Origin: Rikenellaceae bacterium
GTDB lineage: Bacteria > Bacteroidota > Bacteroidia > Bacteroidales > UBA932
Direction: 5' to 3'
DNA: 14,059 bases
Assembly (NCBI GenBank): GCA_003513895.1
Contig: DOSU01000092.1
Span: 1-14,059 of the forward strand
The position numbers were made by a program, and so were the translations under genes. This document shows, in pieces, positions 7,197-14,059 of this stretch (the stretch's first letter is position 1; each line of letters begins with the position of its first letter). Under the pieces are notes generated by a model. It saw nothing but the letters and a program-made list of their open reading frames with translations, ran no database searches and was not told the origin of the DNA.

Positions 7197-8487
7197 ATTC
7201 TTTGCCAAGGCACTGCTTCTTTCATTGTCAATGATTTGGGTAGGCCTTGCCTTCTCTCAGACAACAGATGCTCTTAACACTTTTACTCCATACTCAATTT
7301 TTGGAGTTGGCAATCTTTCCAGGCCTGGGACTGCATTAAATAAAGGAATGGGCGGAATAGGAATAGGACTCAGGGACAATCGTTCCATAAACTATCTCAA
7401 CCCGGCGTCAATCTCATTCAGGGACACTCTGGCGTTTATGCTCGACTTTGGGATGGAGCAGAACAACAACTACTATTCGTCGGAAACATCTTCATCGGCA
7501 TACAACACATTCAACATGCACAACTTCATAATGTCCTTTCCGATATACAAGAAGTCTGCAATAGTAGTGGGAGTGGTTCCATACTCTTCCGTTGGGTACA
7601 AATTTGAAAAGAAAGAGACAGACCCTGAAATAATAAACCAGATAGGGGATGTCACATATCAGAAATATGGAGTGGGGGGGATTAACAAACTTTTCCTTGG
7701 CGGATCTGCAAAGATTTTTAAAGACTTGTCACTTGGAGCAGAACTGATCTATTATTTTGGAACAATTGACCGCTATTCAAATGTAAATTTCACCAATTCC
7801 GGATCTCTAAGAAACATTAAAACAGGACAGGACTTTGTGATCGGCTCCGTTTCCGGGAAACTGGGACTTCAGTACAGTTACAGTTTCGACAAAGACAAAT
7901 CGCTTACTCTTGGAGCAACCTACCTTTTTAATTCCAAACTCGCCGGAGAGTACACAAATTATGCTTTTGCATATTCGGCAACCGAAGAGGTAGACAGTGT
8001 ATATTACAACGTGAGTAACTCCACAAATCTTGAAATTCCGGCCGAACTTGGAGTAGGAGCATCTTTCAGAATCAGGGACAAATGGATGATTGGCGCAGAC
8101 TATACAAGACAGGACTGGAGAAACGCAAGCGTGGTGCCAACTCCGGGAGTTAATTTTGCTCCTGCTGTAGGCAGCTCAATAAAGATTGGCGGAGAGTACA
8201 CACCAAACAGATATGACATCAGGTACTACATGAAAAGAATAACTTACAGGGCCGGTCTTTATTACGATAAATCGTTTGTAAGCATCAACGGACAGCAGGT
8301 TAATTCTTTTGGTATAACTTTAGGCGCAAGCCTACCTGTATACAGGTGGTATAATGCATTCGGATTTTCAATTGACATGGGGCAGAGAGGAGTCGTGAGA
8401 GACGGACTGGTAAGGGAGAGATATGTGATGCTCAATCTCAATGTAAACCTGCACGACATATGGTTCCAGAAATACAAATACGACTAA
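7183..8487 (+). CDS. Outer-membrane beta-barrel protein, FadL/PorV-like
   Basis: A 434-residue exported protein. The signal peptide (1-26) has a hydrophobic core LLLSLSMIWVGLAF and a likely cut after AFS, before Gln27. The mature start has the pattern seen in Bacteroidota FadL/PorV-type barrels: TPYSIFGVGNL, then MGGIGIGLRD and INYLNPAS. The rest alternates polar and aromatic/hydrophobic residues in strand-length blocks rich in Tyr, Gly and Ser. It probably sits in the outer membrane; its cargo is unknown. Homologues lie behind coaX and before TPR and lptC genes in Bacteroidales, from my general knowledge, which suggests a conserved envelope role. A run of seven G (7674-7680) lies in the reading frame at Val164-Gly166. 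The ATG lies inside the coaX 3' end. Confidence 0.82.
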   Translation: MRKNRFFAKALLLSLSMIWVGLAFSQTTDALNTFTPYSIFGVGNLSRPGTALNKGMGGIGIGLRDNRSINYLNPASISFRDTLAFMLDFGMEQNNNYYSSETSSSAYNTFNMHNFIMSFPIYKKSAIVVGVVPYSSVGYKFEKKETDPEIINQIGDVTYQKYGVGGINKLFLGGSAKIFKDLSLGAELIYYFGTIDRYSNVNFTNSGSLRNIKTGQDFVIGSVSGKLGLQYSYSFDKDKSLTLGATYLFNSKLAGEYTNYAFAYSATEEVDSVYYNVSNSTNLEIPAELGVGASFRIRDKWMIGADYTRQDWRNASVVPTPGVNFAPAVGSSIKIGGEYTPNRYDIRYYMKRITYRAGLYYDKSFVSINGQQVNSFGITLGASLPVYRWYNAFGFSIDMGQRGVVRDGLVRERYVMLNLNVNLHDIWFQKYKYD

Positions 8488-8514
8488 ACAACAAATTTGA
8501 AATAATATAAATTA

Positions 8515-9837
8515 ATGGTTATGAAGAAAGTAAGTGTTATAATTTTACTTGCAGTTCTTTCTCTGTTCTCAATATCGTCTTATGCGCAGGGAAAATATGG
8601 CAAAGATAGTGTTGAGTGTATTCAAAATCTGCAATTTTACTCGGACTACGTGAAACAGGGAAACCTTAACGAAGCGGCTCCGCTGTGGAGAGAAGCAATG
8701 CGTTACTGCCCTCCGGGGGTAAGACAAACCCTGTATGTGGACGGGCAGAAAATTTACACGTTTTTAATTGAAAAAAACAAAGCCAATATTGCATTAAAAA
8801 ATGCGATGATAGACTCTTTGCTCATGATGTATGACCTCCGGACAGAGTATTTCCCAAAATATGCTCTTTCTGCCCAGATAAACAGGGCACTCGAGATTGT
8901 TAACTACAGAGCAGACAACGACAAGCTTGTCTTAGAAACTCTTGAGAAAGTAATTAAAATGAGCAGACAAGTCGTTGAACCAAGCATTATGGTTTTGACA
9001 ATGCAAAAAGCGTCAGAGATGTATTCTAAAAAAACAGTAGACGCCGAAAAGGTAATGAATCTTTATTCAAGCCTAACTCCTTTGTTGGAGGTTCAGATAA
9101 AAGCCAAGCACCCGGATGCAGCTCAGGCTAAAAAAGACATTGACAATCTGTTCGCCGTAAGCGGAGTTGCAAGCTGCGAAAACATTGTCGCTCTTTTTAC
9201 TCCAAGATTTGCTGCAGCCCCTGCAGATAAAGAACTGGTTGGGGGTATAGTAAGCTTGCTCAACAACGCAGGTTGCTATCAGGAGCCATTGTTTCTAAGT
9301 GCTGTTGAGTCCCTTTACAAAATGGACCCATCTTATCAGAGTGCATTCTATTTGTATAAACTATACTCAATCAAAGAAGATTACGCAAACGCTGCAAAAA
9401 TGCTGCAGGAAGCTATTGATAGTCCGGAATCCGATTCTAAACTGGATGCGGAATACCTTTACATGCTTGCATCAATTTATCTGGGCAAGCTGGACAACTC
9501 TGCAAAGGCAGTTGCTCTGGCCAAACAGGCGGCAGATCTGGATCCTTCATATTCAGGAAAGGTTTATATGCTTCAAGGTTCGGTATGGGCTTCTTCAAGA
9601 TGCGGTGGCAACGAAATTGAATCAAGAGCTAAATGGTGGGTTGCTGTAGATTATTTTATGAAGGCAAAAAATGCAGACTCTTCACTTACAGAAGAGGCCG
9701 ACAGATTCATTTCTCAATATCGTCAGTATTTTCCATTGCAGGAAGATGCATTTATGTATGATATTATAGACGGCTCGTCATACACAGCTTCGTGTTCCGG
9801 GATGAGAGAATCAACAACGGTGAGAACCCGTAAATAA
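8515..9837 (+). CDS. Exported TPR-containing protein
   Basis: A 440-residue protein of unknown specific function. The N-terminus MKKVSVIILLAVLSLFSISSYAQ is a signal peptide, probably cut after Ala-Gln or just before Gln, so the protein works in the periplasm or at the outer membrane. The mature part is helical. A tetratricopeptide pair is visible around residues 275-350: YKLYSIKEDYANAAKMLQEA, then YLYMLASIYLGKLDNSAKAV and AADLDP. An N-terminal unit with QGNLNEAAPLWREAMRYCP (about 44-62) also looks TPR-like. The frame opens at ATG 8515, but ATG 8521 is the more usual signal-peptide start (Met-Lys-Lys). It lies 27 bases behind the barrel gene and 1 base before lptC. That suggests a role in envelope assembly with these partners; this is inference from context. 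Confidence 0.8.
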   Translation: MVMKKVSVIILLAVLSLFSISSYAQGKYGKDSVECIQNLQFYSDYVKQGNLNEAAPLWREAMRYCPPGVRQTLYVDGQKIYTFLIEKNKANIALKNAMIDSLLMMYDLRTEYFPKYALSAQINRALEIVNYRADNDKLVLETLEKVIKMSRQVVEPSIMVLTMQKASEMYSKKTVDAEKVMNLYSSLTPLLEVQIKAKHPDAAQAKKDIDNLFAVSGVASCENIVALFTPRFAAAPADKELVGGIVSLLNNAGCYQEPLFLSAVESLYKMDPSYQSAFYLYKLYSIKEDYANAAKMLQEAIDSPESDSKLDAEYLYMLASIYLGKLDNSAKAVALAKQAADLDPSYSGKVYMLQGSVWASSRCGGNEIESRAKWWVAVDYFMKAKNADSSLTEEADRFISQYRQYFPLQEDAFMYDIIDGSSYTASCSGMRESTTVRTRK

Positions 9838-9838
9838 T

Positions 9839-10480
9839 ATGTTTTTTAAAGACTTTCCGGATTTAAAACAAAGATTGACAGTAGCAGCCACTGCGGTGGT
9901 TGCTACTGTCCTTTTTTCGTGCAAAGACGAGTTGCCTGTTACCGACCCAATTGATGCAACCAAGGTACCTACGCACATAGTACTGGAAATGTCTCTTGAG
10001 CAATCTGTTGCCGGTAAAACCAAGATGAGGGTTTATGCTCCTGTAATGAACAATTTTACAAAGGCCAAACCTCCCTACGAGTCTTTTCCTAAAGGAATCA
10101 ATGTTAAAGCCTTTACTCCCGAGGGTCTTCTGGAAACCGAAATAACGGCAAATAACGCAATACACATGAAGTCCCCGGAAAAAGAGCAGTGGGAAGCATA
10201 TGGGGATGTTGTGATCAATAACTACATCAAAGGACAAACAATAGAAACAGACACCATTTACTGGGATAAGTCCAACAAAAAAATCTTCACACATCGATAT
10301 GTCAAGATAAAGGATCCGTTAGGATTTATACAGGGTTACGGAATGGAGTCGGACGAACTTGCAAGAAATGCAATAATTCTGCGCCCTTTCGATGCCTACG
10401 GAATAATAAAAAGAGATTCAACCGAGGTAATTTACATAGATACTGTTAACTTTATAGGCCCGGTTTTAAAGAAAAAATAG
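9839..10480 (+). CDS. lptC: LPS export periplasmic protein LptC, lipoprotein type
   Basis: LptC passes lipopolysaccharide from the LptBFG ABC transporter to the periplasmic LptA bridge. The 213-residue product has the beta-jellyroll pattern of the LptC/LptA fold: AYGDVVINNYIKGQTIETD, IYWDKSNKKIFTHRYVKI and a GYGMESD segment typical of the family's C-terminal half. Instead of the simple N-terminal membrane helix of E. coli LptC, it has a lipoprotein signal: Lys4, Lys10 and Arg12, an Ala/Val-rich core, and lipobox LFSC with Cys28. Start ATG is one base after the TPR stop codon, and its own stop is one base before the next ATG, so translation is probably coupled on both sides. A terminator-shaped hairpin lies in the signal-peptide codons (9877-9917). 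Confidence 0.85.
   Translation: MFFKDFPDLKQRLTVAATAVVATVLFSCKDELPVTDPIDATKVPTHIVLEMSLEQSVAGKTKMRVYAPVMNNFTKAKPPYESFPKGINVKAFTPEGLLETEITANNAIHMKSPEKEQWEAYGDVVINNYIKGQTIETDTIYWDKSNKKIFTHRYVKIKDPLGFIQGYGMESDELARNAIILRPFDAYGIIKRDSTEVIYIDTVNFIGPVLKKK
9877..9917 (+). terminator. Intrinsic-terminator-like hairpin inside lptC
   Basis: GACAGTAGCAGCCAC (9877-9891) pairs with GTGGTTGCTACTGTC (9896-9910): 14 Watson-Crick pairs and one G-U, eight of them G-C, closed by a TGCG loop. One C and six T (9911-9917) follow at once. This is the full shape of an intrinsic terminator on the coding strand, yet it encodes residues 14-25 of the LptC signal peptide. It may act as a conditional stop when lptC is not being translated. 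The structure is seen; the activity is inferred, and Ala/Thr/Val codons can pair by chance. Confidence 0.45.
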
Positions 10481-10481
10481 T

Positions 10482-11648
10482 ATGGTATTTGTAATAGCAG
10501 CCGTTTTCTCCTTGTTGGTTCTCTCTTTGTTTGCAGCGCTTGAAATTTCGTTTCTCTCCTGCAACCGACTAAAAATTGAACTCGACCTCAAGCAAGAGAG
10601 GCGCTATGCGAGGATTATTGAAATATTGCTGGACAACAGCCCGCGCTTTATGCAGTCGCTTAAGATTGCATCTGCACTCTTTCTGGTTGTTTGTGGAGCC
10701 TCGCTGGTTATTTTTGCAACGCCGTTAATTGAAAGACATATTACGGATTCTGTTTTAGCGACAATCTTAATAGAGATTTTTTTGATTGTTTTTCTGGCCT
10801 TGGTTCCGGCAAATTTACTGCCCAAATGGATTTCCATTAAAAACCCAAACATTGTACTGGAGAGATTTTACTGGCTGGCCTATGCCATTTACAAGATTAT
10901 ATCGCCCATTGGAGGAGGAGTTGAAGCACAGCAGGCAGTTGTTCAAAAGGGAGAATCGGACAATGCTCCAGAAATTGAAATAATCCAGAATGCATTAAAT
11001 TTTTCCGAAGTACTCCTGAGAGAATGCATGGTTCCAAGAACAGAAATTTATGCAATTTCTAAACATGCGTCTCTGGAAGAAATAATATCTCTGTTCGCAG
11101 AGTCAAACTATTCAAGGATACCCGTTTTTGAAGGCAGTATCGACAGGATTGTGGGGTATATTCACTCAAAAGATCTGTTCATTGGAGGCAAAGAGGTGCC
11201 GGAGCTCATAAGGCCGGTAGATTATGTAACCGAAGGAATGAACGCAAATACCCTTCTTGCCATGCTCACAAAAAGCAAGCGGTCTATTGCCGTTGTGCTT
11301 GATGAATATGGAGGAACGGCCGGTATCGTTACGCTTGAAGACCTCATTGAAGAGATTTTCGGTGAAATATCCGACGAACTCGACAAGGAGGAACTTTCCG
11401 AAAAGAGGATTTCAGAAAACGAATTTATATTCTCTGCCCGCAAAGAGATTAAGTATCTGAACAAAACATACGATCTTAACCTGCCGGAATCCGATGAATA
11501 CGAAACGCTTGGCGGACTGATTACCTTTTACCACGAACACATCCCCAACGAGGGAGAGATACTCACTTTTGACAACTTTTCTTTCAAAATACTCAAAACT
11601 GCATCCAACCGTGTGGAAACAGTGAGTTTAAAAGTCGAAGAAGAATAA
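10482..11648 (+). CDS. CBS-domain membrane protein, HlyC/CorC (CNNM) family
   Basis: A 388-residue member of the family often annotated as hemolysin or CorC-like; family members are linked to Mg2+/Co2+ transport or efflux, and in gliding Bacteroidota one branch is GldE. The DUF21/CNNM part has hydrophobic segments near residues 1-22, 60-82 and 88-110, and a weaker one near 124-138. It carries the family pattern LEISFLSCNRLKIEL after the first segment. A CBS pair follows at about 182-235 (CMVPRTEIYAI, SRIPVFEGSIDRIVGYIH) and 245-300 (AVVLDEYGGTAGIVTLEDLIEEIFGEI), then the CorC/HlyC C-terminal domain to about 385 (YETLGGLITF). The substrate is not determinable here. It starts one base after the lptC stop, the second stop-T-ATG junction in a row. 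Confidence 0.9.
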   Translation: MVFVIAAVFSLLVLSLFAALEISFLSCNRLKIELDLKQERRYARIIEILLDNSPRFMQSLKIASALFLVVCGASLVIFATPLIERHITDSVLATILIEIFLIVFLALVPANLLPKWISIKNPNIVLERFYWLAYAIYKIISPIGGGVEAQQAVVQKGESDNAPEIEIIQNALNFSEVLLRECMVPRTEIYAISKHASLEEIISLFAESNYSRIPVFEGSIDRIVGYIHSKDLFIGGKEVPELIRPVDYVTEGMNANTLLAMLTKSKRSIAVVLDEYGGTAGIVTLEDLIEEIFGEISDELDKEELSEKRISENEFIFSARKEIKYLNKTYDLNLPESDEYETLGGLITFYHEHIPNEGEILTFDNFSFKILKTASNRVETVSLKVEEE

Positions 11649-11673
11649 TAGATATCATAAATAAAAAAATTAC

Positions 11674-11681
11674 TATCTTCG
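11674..11681 (+). promoter_or_regulatory. -7-like promoter element before the isomerase gene
   Basis: TATCTTCG differs from TAnnTTTG only at one T. It lies in the 68-base gap after the CBS gene and would give a leader of about 30 bases ending in the A-rich ATAAAA just before the ATG. No TTTG is present at -33. It could add isomerase transcription to read-through from upstream. Confidence 0.35.
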
Positions 11682-11716
11682 CGCCCTACAAGGAAATTAC
11701 TTAAAACTTTATAAAA

Positions 11717-13816
11717 ATGGCAGTTCTCGAGAAGATCCGCGTTAAAATGGGAGCATTTATTACGATTATTATCGGTATTGCGCTCTTATCATTTATAGTT
11801 GACGCAGACACATTACAATCGGCAGTCTCCATGTTCTCTTCCAAATATGATGTTGGTGAGATGAAGGGAGAATCAATCTCTTATAAGGATTATCAGAAAA
11901 AGATAGACTATTTTACCCAGATCCACCAGATGGCCACAGGTTCAACATCGCTTGACGAACAAACTCAGGAGATGGTTAACCAGGGTGCCTGGCAGGACAT
12001 CATGACCGAGATAGTTCTTTTGCCTGCAATTAAAGACGCCGGCCTGGACGTTGGAGAAGAAGAGTTGTTCGACTTGAGTCAGGGCTCTCAAATTTCTCCT
12101 GTTCTCACAAGAGAGCAAGCTTTTCTGGGACCAGACGGGCAGTTTGACAAAAACAAACTTGCTGAATTCATAAGGGCAATTCCTACCGACGAAAGCGGTA
12201 AACTTGGCACATACTGGAACTATCTGGAAAAAACAATGAAAAACGACCAGATGTTTTCAAAATATGTTTCATTACTGGCAAAGAGCTCTGTCATGAATCC
12301 GGTTGAACTCATAAGATCAATTGACGAAAACAATATCACATCCGATGTCTCTTTCATAATGCAACCCTACGGTTATGAAATCGATACAACAATCGTAGTT
12401 TCAAAACAGGAAGTTAGAGAGTATTACAACAAGAACAAAAGAAACTTTGAGCAGAAAGCAAGCAGGGACATCGAATATGTAGTTTTTGAAGTTGTGCCTT
12501 CGCAGGAAGACATAAACCTTTCAAGACAGGATATAGACAAAACATACGATGAGTTTGCAACAACAACTAATCTTAAATCGTTCCTTGCAAAGAACTCGGA
12601 GAAACAGCTAAATCCTTACTACTTCAAAAAAGGAGAGCTCTCTTCAATTTCTCCCGTTTTAGACGATTTTGCATTTGGATCTTCACCGGCAGCAATTCTC
12701 CCTGTTTTTCAGGAGGGAAATATATTCAGGGCAGCAAGAATTAATTCTGTAAAGAATATTCCGGACTCGGTTTTTGTACAGCATATTCTTCTTGACGGAA
12801 GAGACAATGTAGCCGCTCAGGCAACTGCAGACTCTCTAATTAAGGCTCTGGAAGGCGGGGCAAACTTCATGGAGGTTGCAATGGCAAACTCTCTTGACAA
12901 AAACCCCAATACTATTCCGGGCGAACTTGGCTGGATGACACAAAACTATATGATTCAGGGTTTTGACACATGTTTTACCGCAACTCCGGGCAAGCTCATT
13001 AAGCTTGAGAGCCAGTACGGGCTTCATATAATCAAAATCAGGGAAAAAACAGTTCCCGTAAAGAAAGTTCAACTTGCGATACTAGAAAAGAGCGCAGTTG
13101 CCAGCAAAGAGACATTCCAGAAATATTACTCACAGGCAAACGACCTTGCTTCAAAATCGGCAGGGAAAGTTGAGAATTTCAACAAACTCATTAAAGAGAT
13201 GAACCTTGTTTCAATTCCGGCTATGGGTATTGCAGAAGGAGCAAAAACTGTAGCAACATACAAAAACGCAAGAGAGATAAGCAAATGGACATATAGTGCG
13301 AAAAAAGGCGATGTTTCACAAATTATCTCAATAGACAACAAATATTTCTTCGTAGCAACAGTAACCGCAATACGCGAAGAGGGAATTCCTTCGCTCGAGG
13401 CAATGGAGAGGTCTATCACAAACATCCTCAAGAGAGAGAAGTCAAACGAAAAGATGCTGGCCAAAGTTAAAGAGGCTATCACAGGACTTGCCGGTCTCGA
13501 CGAAATGGCAAACAAGCTGGGAACCACAGTGAGCAAACAAAGCGGCCTTTCATTTGGTTCTATGGGCGCACAGTCGTTTGATCCAATCTTTGTTGGTTCG
13601 GTTGCAGGAGCAAAAGAAAACACAATTTCCGGCCCTGTTAAAGGCAATATAGGTATCTATATTTTCAATGTAGATGCAAGACAAACCGGAGCATTCTTCA
13701 CCGAAAACGACGCTAAGGCAAAAGCTGCTCAAATTTTCACCTACCAGCTTCAGTTGCTTCAGGGCGTTTTCGAAAAAGGGGGAGATGTTCAGGACCACAG
13801 AGCAAGGTTCTTTTAG
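11717..13816 (+). CDS. PpiD/SurA-like peptidyl-prolyl isomerase
   Basis: A 699-residue periplasmic foldase for envelope proteins, anchored in the inner membrane. The N-terminus is short and basic (MAVLEKIRVKMG), followed by one transmembrane helix (about 13-29) without a signal cut site, as in PpiD. A SurA_N-type helical region follows. The parvulin (PPIC) domain spans about 354-445 with VQHILL (His356), GGANFMEVA, GELGWM (402-407) and YGLHIIKI (His437); both family histidines are present. A second, degenerate parvulin-like stretch seems to follow near 520-560 (GDVSQIISIDNKYFFVATV), so the protein may have two repeats with only the first complete. The ending QDHRARFF resembles the conserved C-terminus of Bacteroidota homologues. 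It probably helps fold the barrel and lipoproteins made by the upstream genes. Confidence 0.92.
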   Translation: MAVLEKIRVKMGAFITIIIGIALLSFIVDADTLQSAVSMFSSKYDVGEMKGESISYKDYQKKIDYFTQIHQMATGSTSLDEQTQEMVNQGAWQDIMTEIVLLPAIKDAGLDVGEEELFDLSQGSQISPVLTREQAFLGPDGQFDKNKLAEFIRAIPTDESGKLGTYWNYLEKTMKNDQMFSKYVSLLAKSSVMNPVELIRSIDENNITSDVSFIMQPYGYEIDTTIVVSKQEVREYYNKNKRNFEQKASRDIEYVVFEVVPSQEDINLSRQDIDKTYDEFATTTNLKSFLAKNSEKQLNPYYFKKGELSSISPVLDDFAFGSSPAAILPVFQEGNIFRAARINSVKNIPDSVFVQHILLDGRDNVAAQATADSLIKALEGGANFMEVAMANSLDKNPNTIPGELGWMTQNYMIQGFDTCFTATPGKLIKLESQYGLHIIKIREKTVPVKKVQLAILEKSAVASKETFQKYYSQANDLASKSAGKVENFNKLIKEMNLVSIPAMGIAEGAKTVATYKNAREISKWTYSAKKGDVSQIISIDNKYFFVATVTAIREEGIPSLEAMERSITNILKREKSNEKMLAKVKEAITGLAGLDEMANKLGTTVSKQSGLSFGSMGAQSFDPIFVGSVAGAKENTISGPVKGNIGIYIFNVDARQTGAFFTENDAKAKAAQIFTYQLQLLQGVFEKGGDVQDHRARFF

Positions 13817-13878
13817 CAGATAGCAGCGAGTTGCGAAGCGAATCGCCAAGGCCTAACTAACACATATACTGACACATA

Positions 13879-13915
13879 CTAAGAACCCGTAGACTTAAAG
13901 TCTACGGGTTCTTAG
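13879..13915 (+). terminator. Strong hairpin downstream of the isomerase gene
   Basis: CTAAGAACCCGTAGACT (13879-13895) pairs perfectly with AGTCTACGGGTTCTTAG (13899-13915): 17 bp with a 3-base loop. It lies 62 bases after the isomerase stop and is the likely end of that transcript. There is no T run after it, but the stem itself ends in TTCTT on both strands, so it may work in both directions. It also forms part of the repeat unit shared with the left end of the window. Confidence 0.6.
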
Positions 13916-13968
13916 CATATTGCTGATAATTAAGAGATTAGACAATAGTTGTACAAGGAGTCAGAAAA

Positions 13969-14013
13969 ATATGGTGCGACTTCGTCGCGGTTTAAAGCCA
14001 TGTGGTCGGCAAA
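13969..14013 (-). repeat. Dispersed repeat core, right inverted copy
   Basis: On the minus strand this is the partner of 207-251 (36 of 45 identical). As on the left, a strong hairpin follows downstream in the repeat's own direction, here after 53 bases (13915 to 13879). Just upstream of the core, in the repeat's direction, is the palindrome TTCGGCCGAA (14017-14026). The rest of the region from 13817 to the window end shows no gene. Confidence 0.6.
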
Positions 14014-14059
14014 CTATTCGGCCGAAAATTTTGCCGAAAACCTGATTCGTAAATGCTTG

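Noticed and set aside
8334..8347. Perfect 14-base palindrome ACCTGTATACAGGT inside the barrel gene
   Set aside because: It lies deep in coding DNA with no second copy in the window; one such palindrome is plausible by chance, so I do not call it an operator.
9863..10294. A 143-codon antisense frame opposite lptC
   Set aside because: lptC is clearly the coding strand, and part of the antisense frame simply reads the palindrome at 9877-9910.
13126..13647. A 173-codon antisense frame opposite the isomerase gene
   Set aside because: Its Ser/Ile/Pro-rich composition is what the reverse strand of this gene would give; no domain, signal or promoter is seen.
13819..13860. Possible small stem around GCGAGTTGCGAAGCGAATCGC
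   Set aside because: The pairing is broken and short; the nearby perfect hairpin at 13879-13915 is the better terminator candidate.
1..14059. A hidden novel multi-gene system (defence, mobile, biosynthetic)
   Set aside because: All long genes belong to recognisable housekeeping or envelope families or are common Bacteroidota envelope proteins. No nuclease-toxin pair, integrase, reverse transcriptase, array or modular synthase is present.

Overview
The window looks like ordinary chromosome from a member of the Bacteroidota, probably the order Bacteroidales. The evidence is the family-type proteins (a lipoprotein-type LptC, a PpiD/SurA-like foldase with a C-terminal -RFF, a PorV/FadL-like barrel), low-GC intergenic DNA, A-rich rather than Shine-Dalgarno-like leaders, and promoter motifs of the TTTG / TAnnTTTG kind. 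I see no CRISPR array, transposase, phage gene, toxin-antitoxin pair or defence island, and no tRNA or rRNA gene. All nine confident genes are intact.

Layout. Positions 1-439 carry no convincing gene but hold two strong hairpins (90-130 and 316-344) and a short dispersed repeat (207-251). On the minus strand, ruvB (1671-2690) is followed after 19 bases by an exported Ntn-type amidohydrolase/acyltransferase (440-1651). A very AT-rich 447-base divergent spacer (2691-3137) separates ruvB from mfd. On the plus strand there is a close-packed run: mfd (3138-6452), coaX (6465-7196), an outer-membrane beta-barrel protein (7183-8487), an exported TPR protein (8515-9837), lptC (9839-10480), a CBS/CorC-type membrane protein (10482-11648) and, after a 68-base gap with its own promoter-like motif, a membrane-anchored peptidyl-prolyl isomerase (11717-13816). 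The right end holds a third strong hairpin (13879-13915) and an inverted copy of the left-end repeat (13969-14013).

How the genes fit together. The two genes flanking the spacer are both DNA-repair motors: RuvB (Holliday-junction branch migration) and Mfd (transcription-coupled repair). From coaX onward the plus-strand run is mostly about the cell envelope: an outer-membrane barrel, a periplasmic TPR protein, the LptC part of lipopolysaccharide export, a CBS membrane protein and a chaperone for envelope proteins. Spacing from mfd to the CBS gene (12-base gap, 14-base overlap, 27-, 1- and 1-base gaps) suggests one transcription unit, with the isomerase perhaps also started separately.

The observations most worth a second look are not new genes but nucleic-acid structures. 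First, a textbook intrinsic-terminator shape (15-bp stem, 4-base loop, six T) lies inside the first 80 bases of the lptC coding region. Second, a small repeat plus a downstream hairpin occurs in inverted orientation at the two ends of the window; the hairpin stems differ in sequence but keep their pairing, and a possible third copy lies at the extreme left. I did not find evidence for a previously undescribed multi-gene system.
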